A stretch of 64,000 nt of DNA, from the NCBI GenBank assembly GCA_947247005.1, contig OX365949.1, forward strand, positions 6,086,001-6,150,000, in the 5' to 3' direction. The DNA comes from Spisula solida (taxonomy: Eukaryota > Mollusca > Bivalvia > Venerida > Mactridae). The position numbers and the translations under genes were made by a program. Numbering within the stretch: position 1 is the first letter of the stretch; each line of letters begins with the position of its first letter. Below the pieces are notes generated by a model, which saw only the letters and a list, made by a program, of their open reading frames with translations, made no database searches and was not told where the DNA came from. Shown here in pieces: positions 1-13,900 of this stretch.

Positions 1-352
1 GAAATAATTTCACAAAAACAGATCACTGAAACATTGAATAATTGAAGAGACTATAGATGCATAAAAAAGAAAGAAAATAGCTCAATAATGGGCTACGTCA
101 ACCATTTTGTAGGAGTTTGTAGGAATAAAACTGATCAAGTTTTTTTTGTTACCAAATGGTCGATTTTGAGGAATTTAAGTCACATGGGTGATATTTGGTA
201 GGTATAGAGGCAGTTGCTTATCTCTGTTATCTATAGTCTCTGATAATAGTAAATAGATATAATAATAATAATCAATTATTGCTGTATATATGTATATCAA
301 TCAAGGCAACATATCAACCATCCAATGCTTTGTAACAGGTAGGAGGTAAGTG

Positions 353-627
353 AAACAAGACTGCGTTCACTAAACGCTTATGCCCCCTGTGGAAGCCTTG
401 TCCATAAATAAGTCTAAGTCCAAAATTAGGTCAAGGTGAAGGTCAAAATGGGGTTAGGTGGTACAGGCGTGTGGAGAGTGTTCATACACAACATCCATGC
501 AAGTATGAAAGCTTTGTAGCAAGCCATATTAATGCTAGAAGAAACGGTCAATTTGGGTTAACCAGGACGGACGGACGAACAGGTGAATCACTATATGCCT
601 CCCCATCTATCGATAGGGGGGCATAAA
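353..627. repeat. Dispersed repeat, one copy of the ~180-bp unit found at 7.3-8.2 kb
   Basis: Shares long stretches (GCTTTGTAGCAAGCCAT, AGGTCAAGGTGAAGGTCAAA) with 7265-8225 and ends in the same GGACGGACGG segment and a short hairpin. Noncoding. The rest of 1-2542 is AT-rich sequence in which I see no gene. Confidence 0.8.
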
Positions 628-1504
628 AATAATGCCTATCCCTTCTATATTCTACAATAGCCAGATTTATTAGCCTAATAACACCAAAACTAGTCTATAA
701 TTATCTTGAATTTTGTGCACAGGCATGGACCATATTGCAGTAAATGGTGACATTTTTGTAGATAAAATACAATGGAAGTTAGGATTATTGACCACAAGTG
801 AAAAGTGAAAAGGACGGTGACAAATCTACATGTGAGATTTAATATTGTTTATATTGAGTAAAGGGTGAAGTGCAGATTTGCAAAAACAGGTAAAATATTA
901 AAATATACTTTGTATACTATAACAAAATCACAATTATAAACTCACAATAAATAAAGCAAAATATAAAAATGAATGAAACAAACAGATATTTACGAATACC
1001 GGTACATACAAATACCGGTACGTACTGGTAGGCATAGCAACATAAATGTGAGAAGCATCAACAATGACTTTTTAGGAATGGTTTGTTAACATGGAATATA
1101 TTACAATGGAATGTTAGACTCAAGTATTTTGGATACACAAAAATAATTATACTCATTGACAAAAGAAACAATATTTTTTCTAGAATATTTTCAAATATAT
1201 GACAGCACAATTGGTTTAATGAACATATCACAACTAGTAACTTAAAATGAAACTAAGGTGCAACTTTTTCGTTTTTCAAAATCAATCATTTTTGTTATCT
1301 TCTTTTCTATTTGGTATTAAAATGAAACTAAAATTTAGAAACGTAAATGTTTGTAGGACATGTATGAAACTTGTTTAGCCAGTCAGTCTAGCAGACAGAA
1401 CATGATAATTCATGAACAAGGAATGTAACAAATAAATATATGTAAACATTATCAGATCTAATATAAATAAATAAGTTTAAATAAAACTATGAATCAATAA
1501 GTTT

Positions 1505-1605
1505 ATGCTAATTTATTTTAGGTTGATTGTGAAACAAGTTTGTCCAACTTATATTAATCACTCTCGACACCTCATTTCTGATGTTATCCATTGCCAGGAG
1601 AAAGT
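1505..1605. repeat. SINE tail fragment
   Basis: Matches 6465-6550 closely (GAAACAAGTTT, ACTTATAT.AATCACTCT, CACCTCATTTCTGAT). The 6.5-kb copy continues into a tRNA-like head; this one lacks it. Confidence 0.65.
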
Positions 1606-1678
1606 ATTAAATCAATTAAATTAAATTTATCTTCTCCATATGTAACAATGTCACCTTATATTTCTTGTTAGTATAGTT

Positions 1679-1860
1679 AGGAGAATTCGACATGACTCTC
1701 GATCTTCTATTAGCATAATTTAACAGCTGATATATTGTCTATATTTATAACCCCAGTTGTATGTTTTTATAAGCAAGGAGTATCACAAAGACACTTGGTC
1801 TCGGTATGTATATGTATGCATAAAGGTCAGGGTCACGTCATATTCTCGGTGCTATATTGT
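1679..1860. repeat. Truncated copy of the AGAGAATTTGACA inverted-repeat element
   Basis: GACTCTCGATCTTCTATTAG, CATAATTTAACAGCTGATA and the segment with TATGTTTTTATAAGC match the element copies at 38050 and (inverted) 24513-24897. Confidence 0.65.
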
Positions 1861-2542
1861 CAGAAAATATATTCTTACAATATCTAACATTTTTCATAAC
1901 ATAATACAATATAACATTTTCTTCATAGAGAGATTAACCAAAATACAACAGAAACAATACAGGGACACAAATTAAATGCACAGATGTATTACTATTAGCC
2001 ACAATATAGCCTCCTTTTGCTACATTAAATGTTAACTCCAGGAACACAACAGAACTGTGAACTAAATGATAGACTTTGATTCACACTTTTTTATCTAACA
2101 TACCAGTATTGGAATGAGGTAAAATTGTGTATAAAGTTATTGGTTTAAATGCTTTAATTTGTACTTAAAAGTGTAAATTAGAGCCAAATTTGCGTTGTGT
2201 TTCAAGGGTACTTTTTCTAGTCCTATGACTTGTATATTATATTAAAGTCGCATACATATACTGGTAATTGTTTAAGTCAAAGAGTAAACAACAGAACATT
2301 CTCCCTGTTTGCATGTGTGATAAAAAGACATACAATTATAAGAAACCACTTAAATGAATATTTCATATGAATTCAGCTCAGTTTACAAAACAAGGATTTC
2401 TGAATCATAGCATTTTATGAAATAGCTCGAGTATTCATTTTACATGACAAAATTGTCTTTGTTTAATTTGAAAATACTTAACAAATTGTCATTTCAATAT
2501 TTTGAGCAATCATCTCAATTGATATATTGTTTAGAAGATCTA

Positions 2543-3690
2543 TTGCAGTATTTTAGTAGAGTTGAGATTTTTTACCTGTCAAAATGAACATAATTACACA
2601 ATGTCAATGGCTGCACACTATAGAAAAGTCATCTCCAGAATGGTAAGAATTACAAATATATAGAGTACAACAAGTCTGAAACCATGAGCCCGTTGCCTAA
2701 CCAAACCGCTACTGAGCGCTAGATAGCACTATGCTAGCAAACTGCTGCAAAAAAGCGCTACATAGTGAACAAGAGCTGTCCACGAACAGCGCGCTCCACT
2801 ATTCGCAGCGCCATGCTAGGATAGTACAATTATTATATATTCAAAGCAAAATGCTTCATAACAGCAGCATTACCCTCTGCTGTGTAGAGGTTGGGGCTTC
2901 TAAGTCGAAAAAGGGGGATAAATTGGACAAATTATGCACGACCGTTACCTACTCATGTGTAGGTCCCCTTGGTCATGAAGGTAAACAAATAAGCATTTCT
3001 TAGTCCAAAAGGGGGCATAATTTTAACAAAATGCTTAATACCGGTAGTTATCTTCTCTGTGTAGGGGTTGGGGTCATGATGGTGAACAAGTATGCAAAGT
3101 GTCAAAGAAATATGTCAATGCACTTTGAAGATATTAGAGGTTAAAAAACCTGTACCTTATCTTTAACATTTGCACTTAGTAGAAAAAGGGGGCATAATGT
3201 CAACAAAATGCCAGATAGAGTTACCTACTCCTGCATATTGGTTGGGGTCATGATGGCAAACAAGTATGGGAAGTATGAAAGCAACATCTCAAAGGACTTA
3301 GAGAATATAAGAGGTTAAAAAACCTGTACCTAAACTTTAACAAAAGTGTTACGCCGGCGCCCGGGTGACTGCAATAGCTCCCCTTATTCTACGAATAGTG
3401 GAGCTAAAAAATTATATGCTTCCACATCGGGGATAGCAGACCATTGCGTAGTTAAGTGCTATCAAGTGCTACCGAAGAAGTCCGTTGCACAAGAAAACGC
3501 TCGCCTAGCAAAGTGTTAAGAAACGATATGCTGTAGGCAAGCACTGCTCGCTGGTAGTGTGACATTGCATAGACGTAGAAAAGTGCTTGATAGTGCAATT
3601 TGGAAACGGCTTGGTTAGTCAACAGGCTCCATGTTTATTTTGACAGGTCAAAAATACTCTACTAAAATACTGCTCAATCAAAGAATCTAG
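2543..3690. mobile_element. Nonautonomous inverted-repeat DNA element, ~1.1 kb
   Basis: Left arm GCAGTATTTTAGTAGAGT, ACCTGTCAAAATGAACAT and, after ~90 extra bases, CCTAACCAAACCGC are matched in inverted order at 3600-3690. The interior (about 2765-3415) is another dispersed repeat, starting with AAGAGCTGTCC and ending with a GAATAGTGGAGCT hairpin partner. No coding potential; superfamily not assigned. Confidence 0.6.
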
Positions 3691-4412
3691 TATGAATGTT
3701 AGGTTAAAATAAATTAATTTCTATGTTATATCATCTCCCAAACACTATATATGTTTTCATGCACTCTCTGATAGCATATTTTATTTTATTTTAAAATCAA
3801 AAGTCTGAAAGTCAAATTTTTTTTCTTCTTTTTCAAACCATGAATCCACTGATAGAGTAAACCTTTACGATACTGGACTGTCACACCCTGTACACATTAA
3901 TTGCTTAATAAAACAAATTATATAAAATACCTCAAAGTTATTATAAAGAAGGAAATAAATCAAAATTAGGGTTGGCAACACAAATGTAGTAATATTTTGA
4001 AAAGTAATAGAAAAATCAATAATGAATTAATAGAAGGCTTTTTGACACAAAAACATCTGTCTCACACAAAAGGACATAATTATGACAAAAATTTATCTGA
4101 CCCAAATTCATGACAACATGCATAACGAGGCTTGATACAAAGTATTCATGAGAAGTTTAACTGAAATTTGACAAATGGTTAAGGAGAACAAGCCCAGACA
4201 AACTTTGTGACATTCATCCAGACAGACATACAACAAATAATCAATCAGTCTCCTCACTATAATTTTTATGTGGAAGACATAAATATTCCCCCAATCTTCA
4301 GCAAAAATGGAATATTCTATCAATTAATTCATTATTGGCTTCAGTGAAACATATACTATGTGTACTAAACAAATAATAAACACTATCATCAAAAAATTGT
4401 CTCAAATAAACA

Positions 4413-4957
4413 TTAATCTTTAGCATCATCAATTAACTTAGTTGTACCATCGGTCACTTCAACTTCAAAATCATCACAATCTTTTTCCTCATTTTTCAAA
4501 TTCGTATAAAATTTCTTCCCATAATCCAAAGTCTCCCATCTTCTGTAAGACTTAGATCTCCTCTTGCAGCAGCAGCGCCGAATCACGCAAACTAAGATTA
4601 AAAACACTATGACAAACACTCCGAAAGACACGCCCACAATAAGTTTAATATCCGCACCTTTAATTGCCTTGCTAACTTTCTCAGTTAAAGTATCACCAGT
4701 TGTTTCAGGTTTAGGCCGACGATTTTTTATAATCACGTCATCTTTTTCTTTCTGTTTGTTGATCTGATCTTTCTGATCCTCAGGTAATGATGTTTGAGTG
4801 AAAGGTCCGTGTGATTCCTGTACGATCCAGATTGAGTCGAGAACTTCACCTGTAAGTACAGCCACTTGCTCCCAGAACATATGTGTAGAATTATATGCCT
4901 TTAATCTCCCGTAACTGTTGAATGATTTATTGTCCATTCTGAAAGCAGACCATGTCT
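4413..4957 (-). CDS. Phosphatase exon 9: C-terminal domain, transmembrane helix and tail
   Basis: First ~50 residues (ETWSAFRMDNKSFNSYGRLK onward, to HGPF) complete the PAP C-terminal domain. Then follow a Lys/Glu-rich linker, a ~21-residue hydrophobic helix (487-507), RRCCCKRR (stop-transfer plus possible palmitoylation cysteines) and an acidic tail with YTNL, a fit to the YxxPhi sorting pattern. Stop TAA at 4415-4413. The first canonical minus-strand AATAAA I find downstream is at 3787-3782, over 600 bases away, so the 3' end is unsettled. Confidence 0.9.
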
Positions 4958-7900
4958 CTGAAATAGAAAATAACATCATAGATATGTTTACATGTACTTA
5001 GTGCCAGATCCCAATGTAACTCTCATAGTTACTACCGACCAACAGTTCATGTTTGGTATGGAGTGATGAGGGAGTTTCCCTCACTAGTCAAGTTTTATGT
5101 CTCGTAAACATCCAGGGACACATAGCGACTATTCCAGTTATAATATTGGAATAATAGCCTCACATTCCCCTTCAAGCATTTAACTGAGTTTCAACGAGAC
5201 AACTGAAAAGTATCGTTGAGAGCTTTCATCCAAAGCGGTTGGCGGCAAGTTATTTAAAGTCAGCATTCGTTTGCCTCAGTCATAGAGGTTCAACTAAAGA
5301 TATCTTTAAGTTGTTGCGCTTTATGTTTAAAAGAGGCCATGATGCCTCTCTATCGCTCACTTGAGTTCAGTTCAACTTTTGACTGTGCTCTTGTTAAGAT
5401 TAATGTGCCAATAAAATTATTCTCATCTCAGTCAAAGTTGTTTATAATTTCCACAGTGTGAATGTAAGTAAACAAACAATGCAGAATGTTTCAATGACTC
5501 ACCGTTTAATGTCGGGTTCATCGCATCAATGCCATGTCTACTACCTGCAGCACCAGATATCAGCTGTACGGGGGCCCGTGGGTTGGTATAGTTGAAGGAC
5601 AGGACCACACCTTTATACATCGGCCACAACCTCTCATAGGAATGTTCATGTGCTTGAAGCACAATGTCTACACCATGACGGTAAAATAGGTCTTCTAAAC
5701 TGTGTATGGGAAAATAGACAAAAGTTATACTGTAGTTCACATATCGGTGAAAAAAAATCATTCACAATTATTTTATCCGTATTAGCTGAAAGCCTGAAAC
5801 CAAAAGGAGAACAGAAATTAAGACAGAAACACGATTCCTGACAGAAGATATATTTATTTCTTTGCCGAGCATGGCCTTTATTTGCCAATCAGCTTTCTGC
5901 TGAAACATGGCAGGCATATGAGTGCCTCCACCTGGATTTGAACCCGGGTCGCAAGATTAGATGGCAAGCACGCTTAACATTGAGCTACGGAGGCACACTA
6001 GGAATATAACTCGTGTATTTTTATTAATATATTCTAGGACCTCACAATATGGAGATTTAGACAGAAAAAATGGCACTTAACACGATAAAAATCCAATTAT
6101 CCCAAGAAGTTGACATCTATCTAGAAATAACTATTATCCATCAATGAAGTAAGTTTGGAAGAAACTTAGACACAGAAGCACATTACATACCCAAGTCTGA
6201 CTTTAGATTCTAACTTTGTACAATCATCGCTATCATTATTAGAACAATACATTGGTCTATGTCCAAATGCTACAACCCATGGTCGGGTATGTCGATTATT
6301 ATTGGCAGCATCTAGGTCAGCCAGTATCCACTCTCGTTGACTGTTTACATACTGACCATTAGCAACAAAAAACACTTCTGTGGAATAACTGAAAAAACAA
6401 AGATAACAATTAAGCAATGAAAGAACAACTAAAATATTGAAGACGTGTTTAGCTTTGGGTATGCTAATTTATCTAAGGTCGATTGAGAAACAAGTTTTTA
6501 CAACTTATATAAATCACTCTTCACACCTCATTTCTGATTGTTCCCATCACCACAAGGATATGAGAGAGAAGCCAGATTTCCCTGGTTATGCTGAGCTTAC
6601 ATGTATAGCAAGGGAATTCAGGTATTTCGTCTTCGGAATGACATGTCATGGATCGAACCTTGGACCTCCTCCCGCAGTTCAACGGATGCTCTATCACAGG
6701 GCTAACGAGGTGATACAATAGAGATATGTGTTGATTTTATCAATTTTTTTCCTGTCTCCAAGAAAGAATTCTTCCTAAGTTTGTAAATATTTGTTAGCAT
6801 TCATGAGCGGTTATTTGTTTTTTCCCCACTAGTTACCAACCAGTTCATCTCTAGTGGAGTGGGAAACACAGAAAAGCATCTTCCAAAACGTCTCTGTGCC
6901 TTGGCCAAAAGTTAAACCAGCGACCTCTGGACCGATATTCCAGAGTGATATATTTGATCAAAATATGAGACAGTTCAGCAGTACTTGATTAGCATTGGTA
7001 CAGATGAGGGGTGATTCAATGTGACTGTGTAGAAACATTACCTGAGAAAATGTATTGGTCCTATATCAAAGCTATACCACATCTTATGTAGAGGTATCGG
7101 CCAGTCTGTGTTAGGCATAGAAAATCTATATCTGTACTGATTGAATGTGTCCATCTCAATCTCTGAAAATATATTAAACATACATATTATATAAGCAGGG
7201 TTCTACTGAGGGAAAATGCCCAATCCTTAAAATAAGACGCAAGTCTCAGGGGTGTCAACAGGGCCAAAGTCAGGAAAAAACAAGACTGCGTTTAATAAAC
7301 ACTTATGCCACCGTGGAAGCCTAGTCCATAAAAAAGTCAATCAGGGGCCATAATTCTGTTAAAATGGTAATAGGGTTACATGGCTTTGTCAGTATAAGGG
7401 GCTTATGATGGCAAACAAGTATGTCAAGTTTGAAGACAACGCCTTGATGTAAGACGAAATTTGGGTTAATAAGAATTGGTCGCTTAATAAGTCTTTGGGT
7501 TAATAAGAATTGGTCGCTTAATAAGTCTAAGTCCAAAACTAGGTCAATGTGAAGGTCAAAACGAGGCAAGGTGATACAGGCATGTGGAGAGTGTTCATAT
7601 ACAACATCAGGGCAAGTATTAAAGCTTTGTAGCAAGCCATAATGATGCTAAAAGAAACAGTCAGTTTGGGTTAACCAAGAATTTGGCCCTTCAATAAGTC
7701 CAAAATTAGGTCAAGGTGAAGGTCAAAATGGGGTTAGGTGATACAGGCCTGTGGAGAGTGTTCATATACAACATCCATGCAAGTATGAAAGCTTTGTAGC
7801 AAGCTATAATGTTGCTAGAAGAAACGATCAATTTGGGTTAACCAAGAATTTGGCCCTTCAATAAGTCTAAGTCCAAAATAAGGTCAAGGTGAAGGTCAAA

Positions 7901-10900
7901 ATGGGGTCAGGTGATACAGGCATGTGGAGAGTGTTCATACACAACATCCATGCAAGTATGAAAGCTTTGTAGCAAGCCATATTAATGCTAGAAGAAACGG
8001 TCAATTTGGAATAACCAAGAATTTGGCCCTTCAATAAGTCTAAGTCCAAAATTAGGTCAAGGTGAAGGTCAAAATGGGGTCAGGTTATACAGGCATGTGG
8101 AGAGTGTTCATATAAAACATCCATGCAAGTATGGAAGCTTTGTAGCAAGCCATAATGATGCTAGAAGAAACGGTCAATTTGGGTTAACCGGACGGACGAA
8201 CGGACGGACGGACAGGTGAATCACATAAAAATCAGGAAAATTATATGCGGCCAATCATTTTCGCCTAACAAGAGGCCTTCAATGACATTGTTTCCATGAT
8301 TAACTGAGTTTGTATTATAGAAAATCGTTCAGAGCAGATTCAATTTACTATAACTTGGTCATTTCTTGAGATATTTTCATCAAATAACTTTTCTATTGGT
8401 CAGAAGCCATTGGTCTATCAGGAATGATAAATCCGGAATGCCGCATAAATCAGGAAAATTGAAACCCCTGAAGTCTGTTTCAGGTGCCTAAAACTGTTGT
8501 TCTATTGTTAAAATTCAGCATATGAAATTTTAATTGATCATAACTCAGTACTTGGTATTCTTTCACCAAACAACTTTTATTTTTTGCAGAAAAGCTCATT
8601 CTTTCAAGTTCAGCGAATCTAGATTACCTATGTATTTAGATTAGATTATTCTGTAATTGAAGGACCCCTGATAAGTCACTTTCAAGAAAACAAAAGTACC
8701 AATTAAAAGTCTTCTTTCAGACATGCGTCCATTCAGCTGAGTGTACATTTACCCCCCTGATCACAGAGTTACAAGTCAACTGTTACACTGATATTGTCTA
8801 TTTACCGTCTCAGGTACTCTATTTATACACCTAAATAAAGTGGACTTAGTGGAGCCTTGTGGGTTTATGTTGCTCTGAGAAATTATAGCGATGACACAGA
8901 CGACGATTGAACCAGGGACCTCTTGATCCGAGGGTGTATCCTACCTCTAGACCTCACTCCCTAGTAGCCACATTCAACCTTCCTTATAATCAAGTTGAAG
9001 GATCTAAGATCCAATTATTCTGAAGTTTCACTGAAGGTTACAACAACCTAGACCTTCAAAAATTACCTGTTAACATTAATCAGGCTCATCTACAGATGCA
9101 CTTATACAGATTAGGATCCAATAGGCTAAAAATATTTTGTTAAGTCATTCATTTGAAACATTTAGTCTATTGACATGGTTTTCACACCCAAAACAAACAT
9201 TACATTTTTGTACTAACAAGGAAATTAAACATCAGGAAGTTATTTAAAAAACATTGCAATAAGATACTCAACACGAATGAAAAGATAAAGAAGAGTTGTA
9301 TTACCGTGGTTACCGGGTGCTACCATATATGGTACATGGGAAGCAATCTCTTCAATCTGTGTCATAAATACATCACCAACCTGAATACATTCAACATAAA
9401 TACATCACCAACCTGAATACATTCAACATAAATACATCACCAACCTGAATACATTCAACATAAATACATCACCAACCTGAATACATTCAACATAAATACA
9501 TCACCAACCTGAATACATTCAACATAAATACATCACCAACCTGAATATATTCAACATAAATACATCACCAACCTGAATACATTCAACATAAATACATCAC
9601 CAACCTGAATACATTCAACATAAATACATCACCAACCTGAATACATTCAACATAAATACATCACCAACCTGAATACATTCAACATAAATACATCACCAAC
9701 CTGAATACATTCAACATAAATACATCACCAACCTGAATATATTCAACATAAATACATCACCAACCTGAATACATTCAACATAAATACATCACCAACCTGA
9801 ATACATTCAACATAAATACATCACCAACCTGAATACATTCAACATAAATACATCACCAACCTGAATATATTCAACATAAATACATCACCAACCTGAATAC
9901 ATTCAACATAAATACATCACCAACCTGAATACATTCAATATAAATACATCACCAACCTGAAAACATTCAATATAAATACATCACCAACCTGAATACATTC
10001 AACATAAAAACATCACCAACCTGAATACATTCAACATAAATACATCACAAACCTGAATACATCCAACATAAATACATCACCAACCTGAATACATTCAATA
10101 TAAATACATCACCAACCTGAATACATTCAATATAAATACATCACCAACCTGAATACATTCAACATAAATACATCACCAACCTAATACATTCAACATAAAA
10201 ACATCACCAACCTGAATACATTCAACATAAATACATCCTTTTATTAGCTTAATTCAATCAATTTATTGTACTGGACCTGATCTCCCAATGCATCTCAATC
10301 TGAGCTAAATCTCATCTCAAATATTGCCATGTGTCTTATGGTTATAATATATAATTTCCATAGGAGACTGGACTCAAACTTGGCGTCACAAAACAGAAAC
10401 ATTATTCTGAGGTTTGTTTCAGTAAAGCTACAGGAGCTGGAAGTTCAGATATATTTCAAATTCAAACTCTGATTGGAACAAAATCTCATTTCAGATGAGA
10501 TTTCTACTAGAGATGCTTCAGAAGATCAGGGGCCTGTGGGTACAGTATATATATTTATCAAACAAGACTGATTTGCCAAGTTCATTAATCCATATAACCA
10601 TGTTTTTTTTCAAACTTTTTAATTCATTTGTCCGTATCTGTTACTATCAACAGAATATTATCATAACAATGAAGGGGTCTATTTAGAACTATGACACAGT
10701 ATATAATAATATGTAGGGTTCATGTACCATAAAGAAGTTTGCCAACACTGTAATCAAAATTAAATTACAGTACTATATCAGTAGACCAGCAACCTTTGGG
10801 AGCTGCAAATATTTGCTCTACAGAGGTTAAATTTCAAGTAAATATCAGCTTAGGGAAAGTTTGTATGTTATAGAGAGGTGGCTGCGCTAGAGAGGGCCAC

Positions 10901-13900
10901 TCTTGAGAGAATGTACTGTATGTTATAGAGAGGTGGCTTCCCTACAGAGGGCCTCTCTGGAGAGGTTGAACTTAATGTTATAGAGAGGTTGTTGCTCTAG
11001 AGAGGGCCACTCTGGAGAGAATGTACTGTATGTTATAGAGAGGTTGATGCTCTAGAGGGCCACTCTGGAGAGAATGTACTGTATGTTATAGAGAGGTTGA
11101 TGCTCTAGAGGGCCACTCTGGAGAGGTTGTACTGTATGTACTCAGATGTCAATATAAATGATGAAGGTTAATAAAGTTTATTTTATTGTTGTTGTTGACA
11201 ATACAATGGACCCATGATTCATACAGACATAAAACAATAGAATGATGTCACATGTGACATTCTCCAGGTACAACAGCTGTTGCCAGATGACATGTGATGC
11301 TGTCAATTCATTTAGTCACCAGCAGGAAAACATAAACATCAATAAAAGCTAAATTAAATGTCCATATCTTTTTGAAAAATAGAACAAAACATTTCATCAT
11401 GCAACATTTATAGGCATCATGGGCTATTATAGGGTACAAGACTAGAAATTAGAATATTATCATAAAAATATTTATTAAAAAATGAAGTGGATTTAATATA
11501 TTTCAAATTGATTTTCAAAAACTTGGGATTATTTACTGGTTATTAATTCTTTTAGTTTAAATTTTATACAGTATTAATTTCAACACATTTTACAACATGC
11601 GTATATAATTACAAATTCTGAAGGATTGGAAAACAAGTTTTGCTACAATATAAATCACCCTCTTTTACAAATTATAATCAAAGCGCTGAAAGAGTTGTTT
11701 GAATGAATACCATTCTGATCACCTCAGCCTGTATGCAGTGAAATATTTACCGGAGACATACGAAAATGGCCAAGCTTTCACAATTGAAATGAATGCATGC
11801 AGGAAGTACCAGTCAAATAGTTTTCTGTGGCCAGATAATTTCTAGTGTTTGTCTGCAGTTAGGATGCTGATCAATTTTATTCCGGTGTATGTTCAAATGT
11901 ATTAGTCCAAATAATCCAGATACATGTAACATATGATACTACAGTCTGATTAACCTAACCTTACCAACTATGTGTGTATGTAACAGTTTATATAGAGTGA
12001 TACTCGGAGTTGAGGATATTCCAAATACCTCTTTTTATGTACATGTATGTACAAATTATTGAAACATACCAGGACTTTTTGTACAATATTCCTTGATAAT
12101 GCAAATGAACACAGACAGCTCTAAATAGCTCAACTGAGTACTAACTACCATAACCCTAAGTAGAATGTTCTGACCCAAGGACATAGTTTTAAGTTCTAAG
12201 TAGAGGGTACCTATATCATGCTCAACGTCAAACATCAAAGCTTTAGAAGTCGATCATGATTTTGGACAAGTCTTCAAGATTTTAATTTTTTTCATTTTTG
12301 AAAAATATATTTTAAGCTCATGTGACCTGTATGCAACTGACTGTAAACTTTCATATAACTATGAAAGAGGACCACCAAAGTTGTTTAATTAAAATAAATC
12401 CAACGAGCATACTAAGCTCATTATCACCACATTGTGCTCAGGTGAGCTATAAATGACTCAGGTGAGCTATAAATGACTCAGGTAAGCTATAAATGACTCA
12501 GGTGAGCTATAAATGACTCAGGTGAGCTATAAATGACTCAGGTGAGCTATAAATGACTCAGGTAAGCTATAAATGACTCAGGTTAGCTATAAATGACTCA
12601 GGTGAGTTATAAATGACTCAGGTGACTCAGGTGAGCTATAAATGACTCAGGTGAGCTATAAATGACCCAGGTGCGCTATAAATGACTCAGGTGAGCTATA
12701 AATGACTCAGGTGAGCTATAAATGACTCAGGTAAGCTATAAATGACTCAGGTGAGCTATAAATGACTCAGGTGAGCTATAAATGACTCAGGTGAGCTATA
12801 AATGACTATCAGATCTATTATTGTAACTTTAAATATGTAGGTAACAGATGGCATACATGTCAACTAACAAAGCTCATAGATCCAGATGTTGACAATCAAC
12901 AATGGAAGATTATACATTGGGTACTCCTCATGAAATAAAGTTAATACATAAACACATTATTTAAATGTATTATTGTGACTTTGTTTACCTGTCAAACTGG
13001 GTACTCCTCATGAAATAAAGTTAATACATAAACACATTATTTAAATGTATTATTGTGACTTTGTTTACCTGTCAAACTTTAAATAATTACACAGTAGCTG
13101 CACACTATAAATTATTCTAACACGATCTGCGGATTCATCCATATAAGCATAGAGCAGACCTGGCCATGTATTATTACCACAATAAAACATGGTATCAAAT
13201 TGGCTGTCACTATTTACGCCCCGTATCACATGACATATTTATGAATGAATGAACGTAAACTTTATAGTAAAAAACTTCAACGGACCACGAGTTGCACGAG
13301 TATCCAGTGTTACAGCTATGACGCATCTATTTTTAGAAACTCCAATAAACTCTCGAAATTAAGATTCATAAAAACTTCTGATAATCAATTCATTTATATC
13401 TTCCATTTCATGAAATAGATACACTGGCCGTTTCATAAAGAATCTTAAGTCTGATATCGGTCTTAAATAATGCTTAAGTCAGAGGCCTACACTTATGACC
13501 GTTTCATAAAGAATCTTAAGTGCAATATCGGTCCTAAATAGTGCGTAACTTTAAGACTGATCGAAGGCAGTCTTAAGTGCGATATCACACTTAACTCCAA
13601 CAAAATGGCCGCCATTTTTTCGCCCGATTCAAATGCATTTTAAGCATTTTCTGTTAAATAAAAATGTTTCGAAATGTTTTGGGACGAACGAACACTGACA
13701 GGTTAAGAAGTATAACGAGTGGAAATCGTTTAAATGAGAGATCTGCTTACCGATCACAAGACAACCCAATCTAAAAATGCCTCCACTGGAGCGATGAGAA
13801 TTTAAACCAGGGAGGTAAGACTAACTTGTTTATTTTTGTCTTTTCCTTTTAATTCCTGCTATTTATCTCGTATTAAAATAAATGTATATAAAATATTGAA

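Noticed and set aside
4564..4767. Plus-strand frame opposite phosphatase exon 9
   Set aside because: Shadow of the transmembrane-coding exon on the other strand.
5924..5994. Functional tRNA gene
   Set aside because: Acceptor and T arms look good but the anticodon stem is mismatched; kept only as tRNA-like.
9364..10237. CRISPR-like array (also 12438-12806 and 19925-22298)
   Set aside because: Direct head-to-tail repeats with no unique spacers, in an animal genome with introns; minisatellites.
13660..13830. Short frame beginning MFRNVLGRTN as a transposase or Myb-like remnant
   Set aside because: Only ~37 codons before a stop and no convincing motif.
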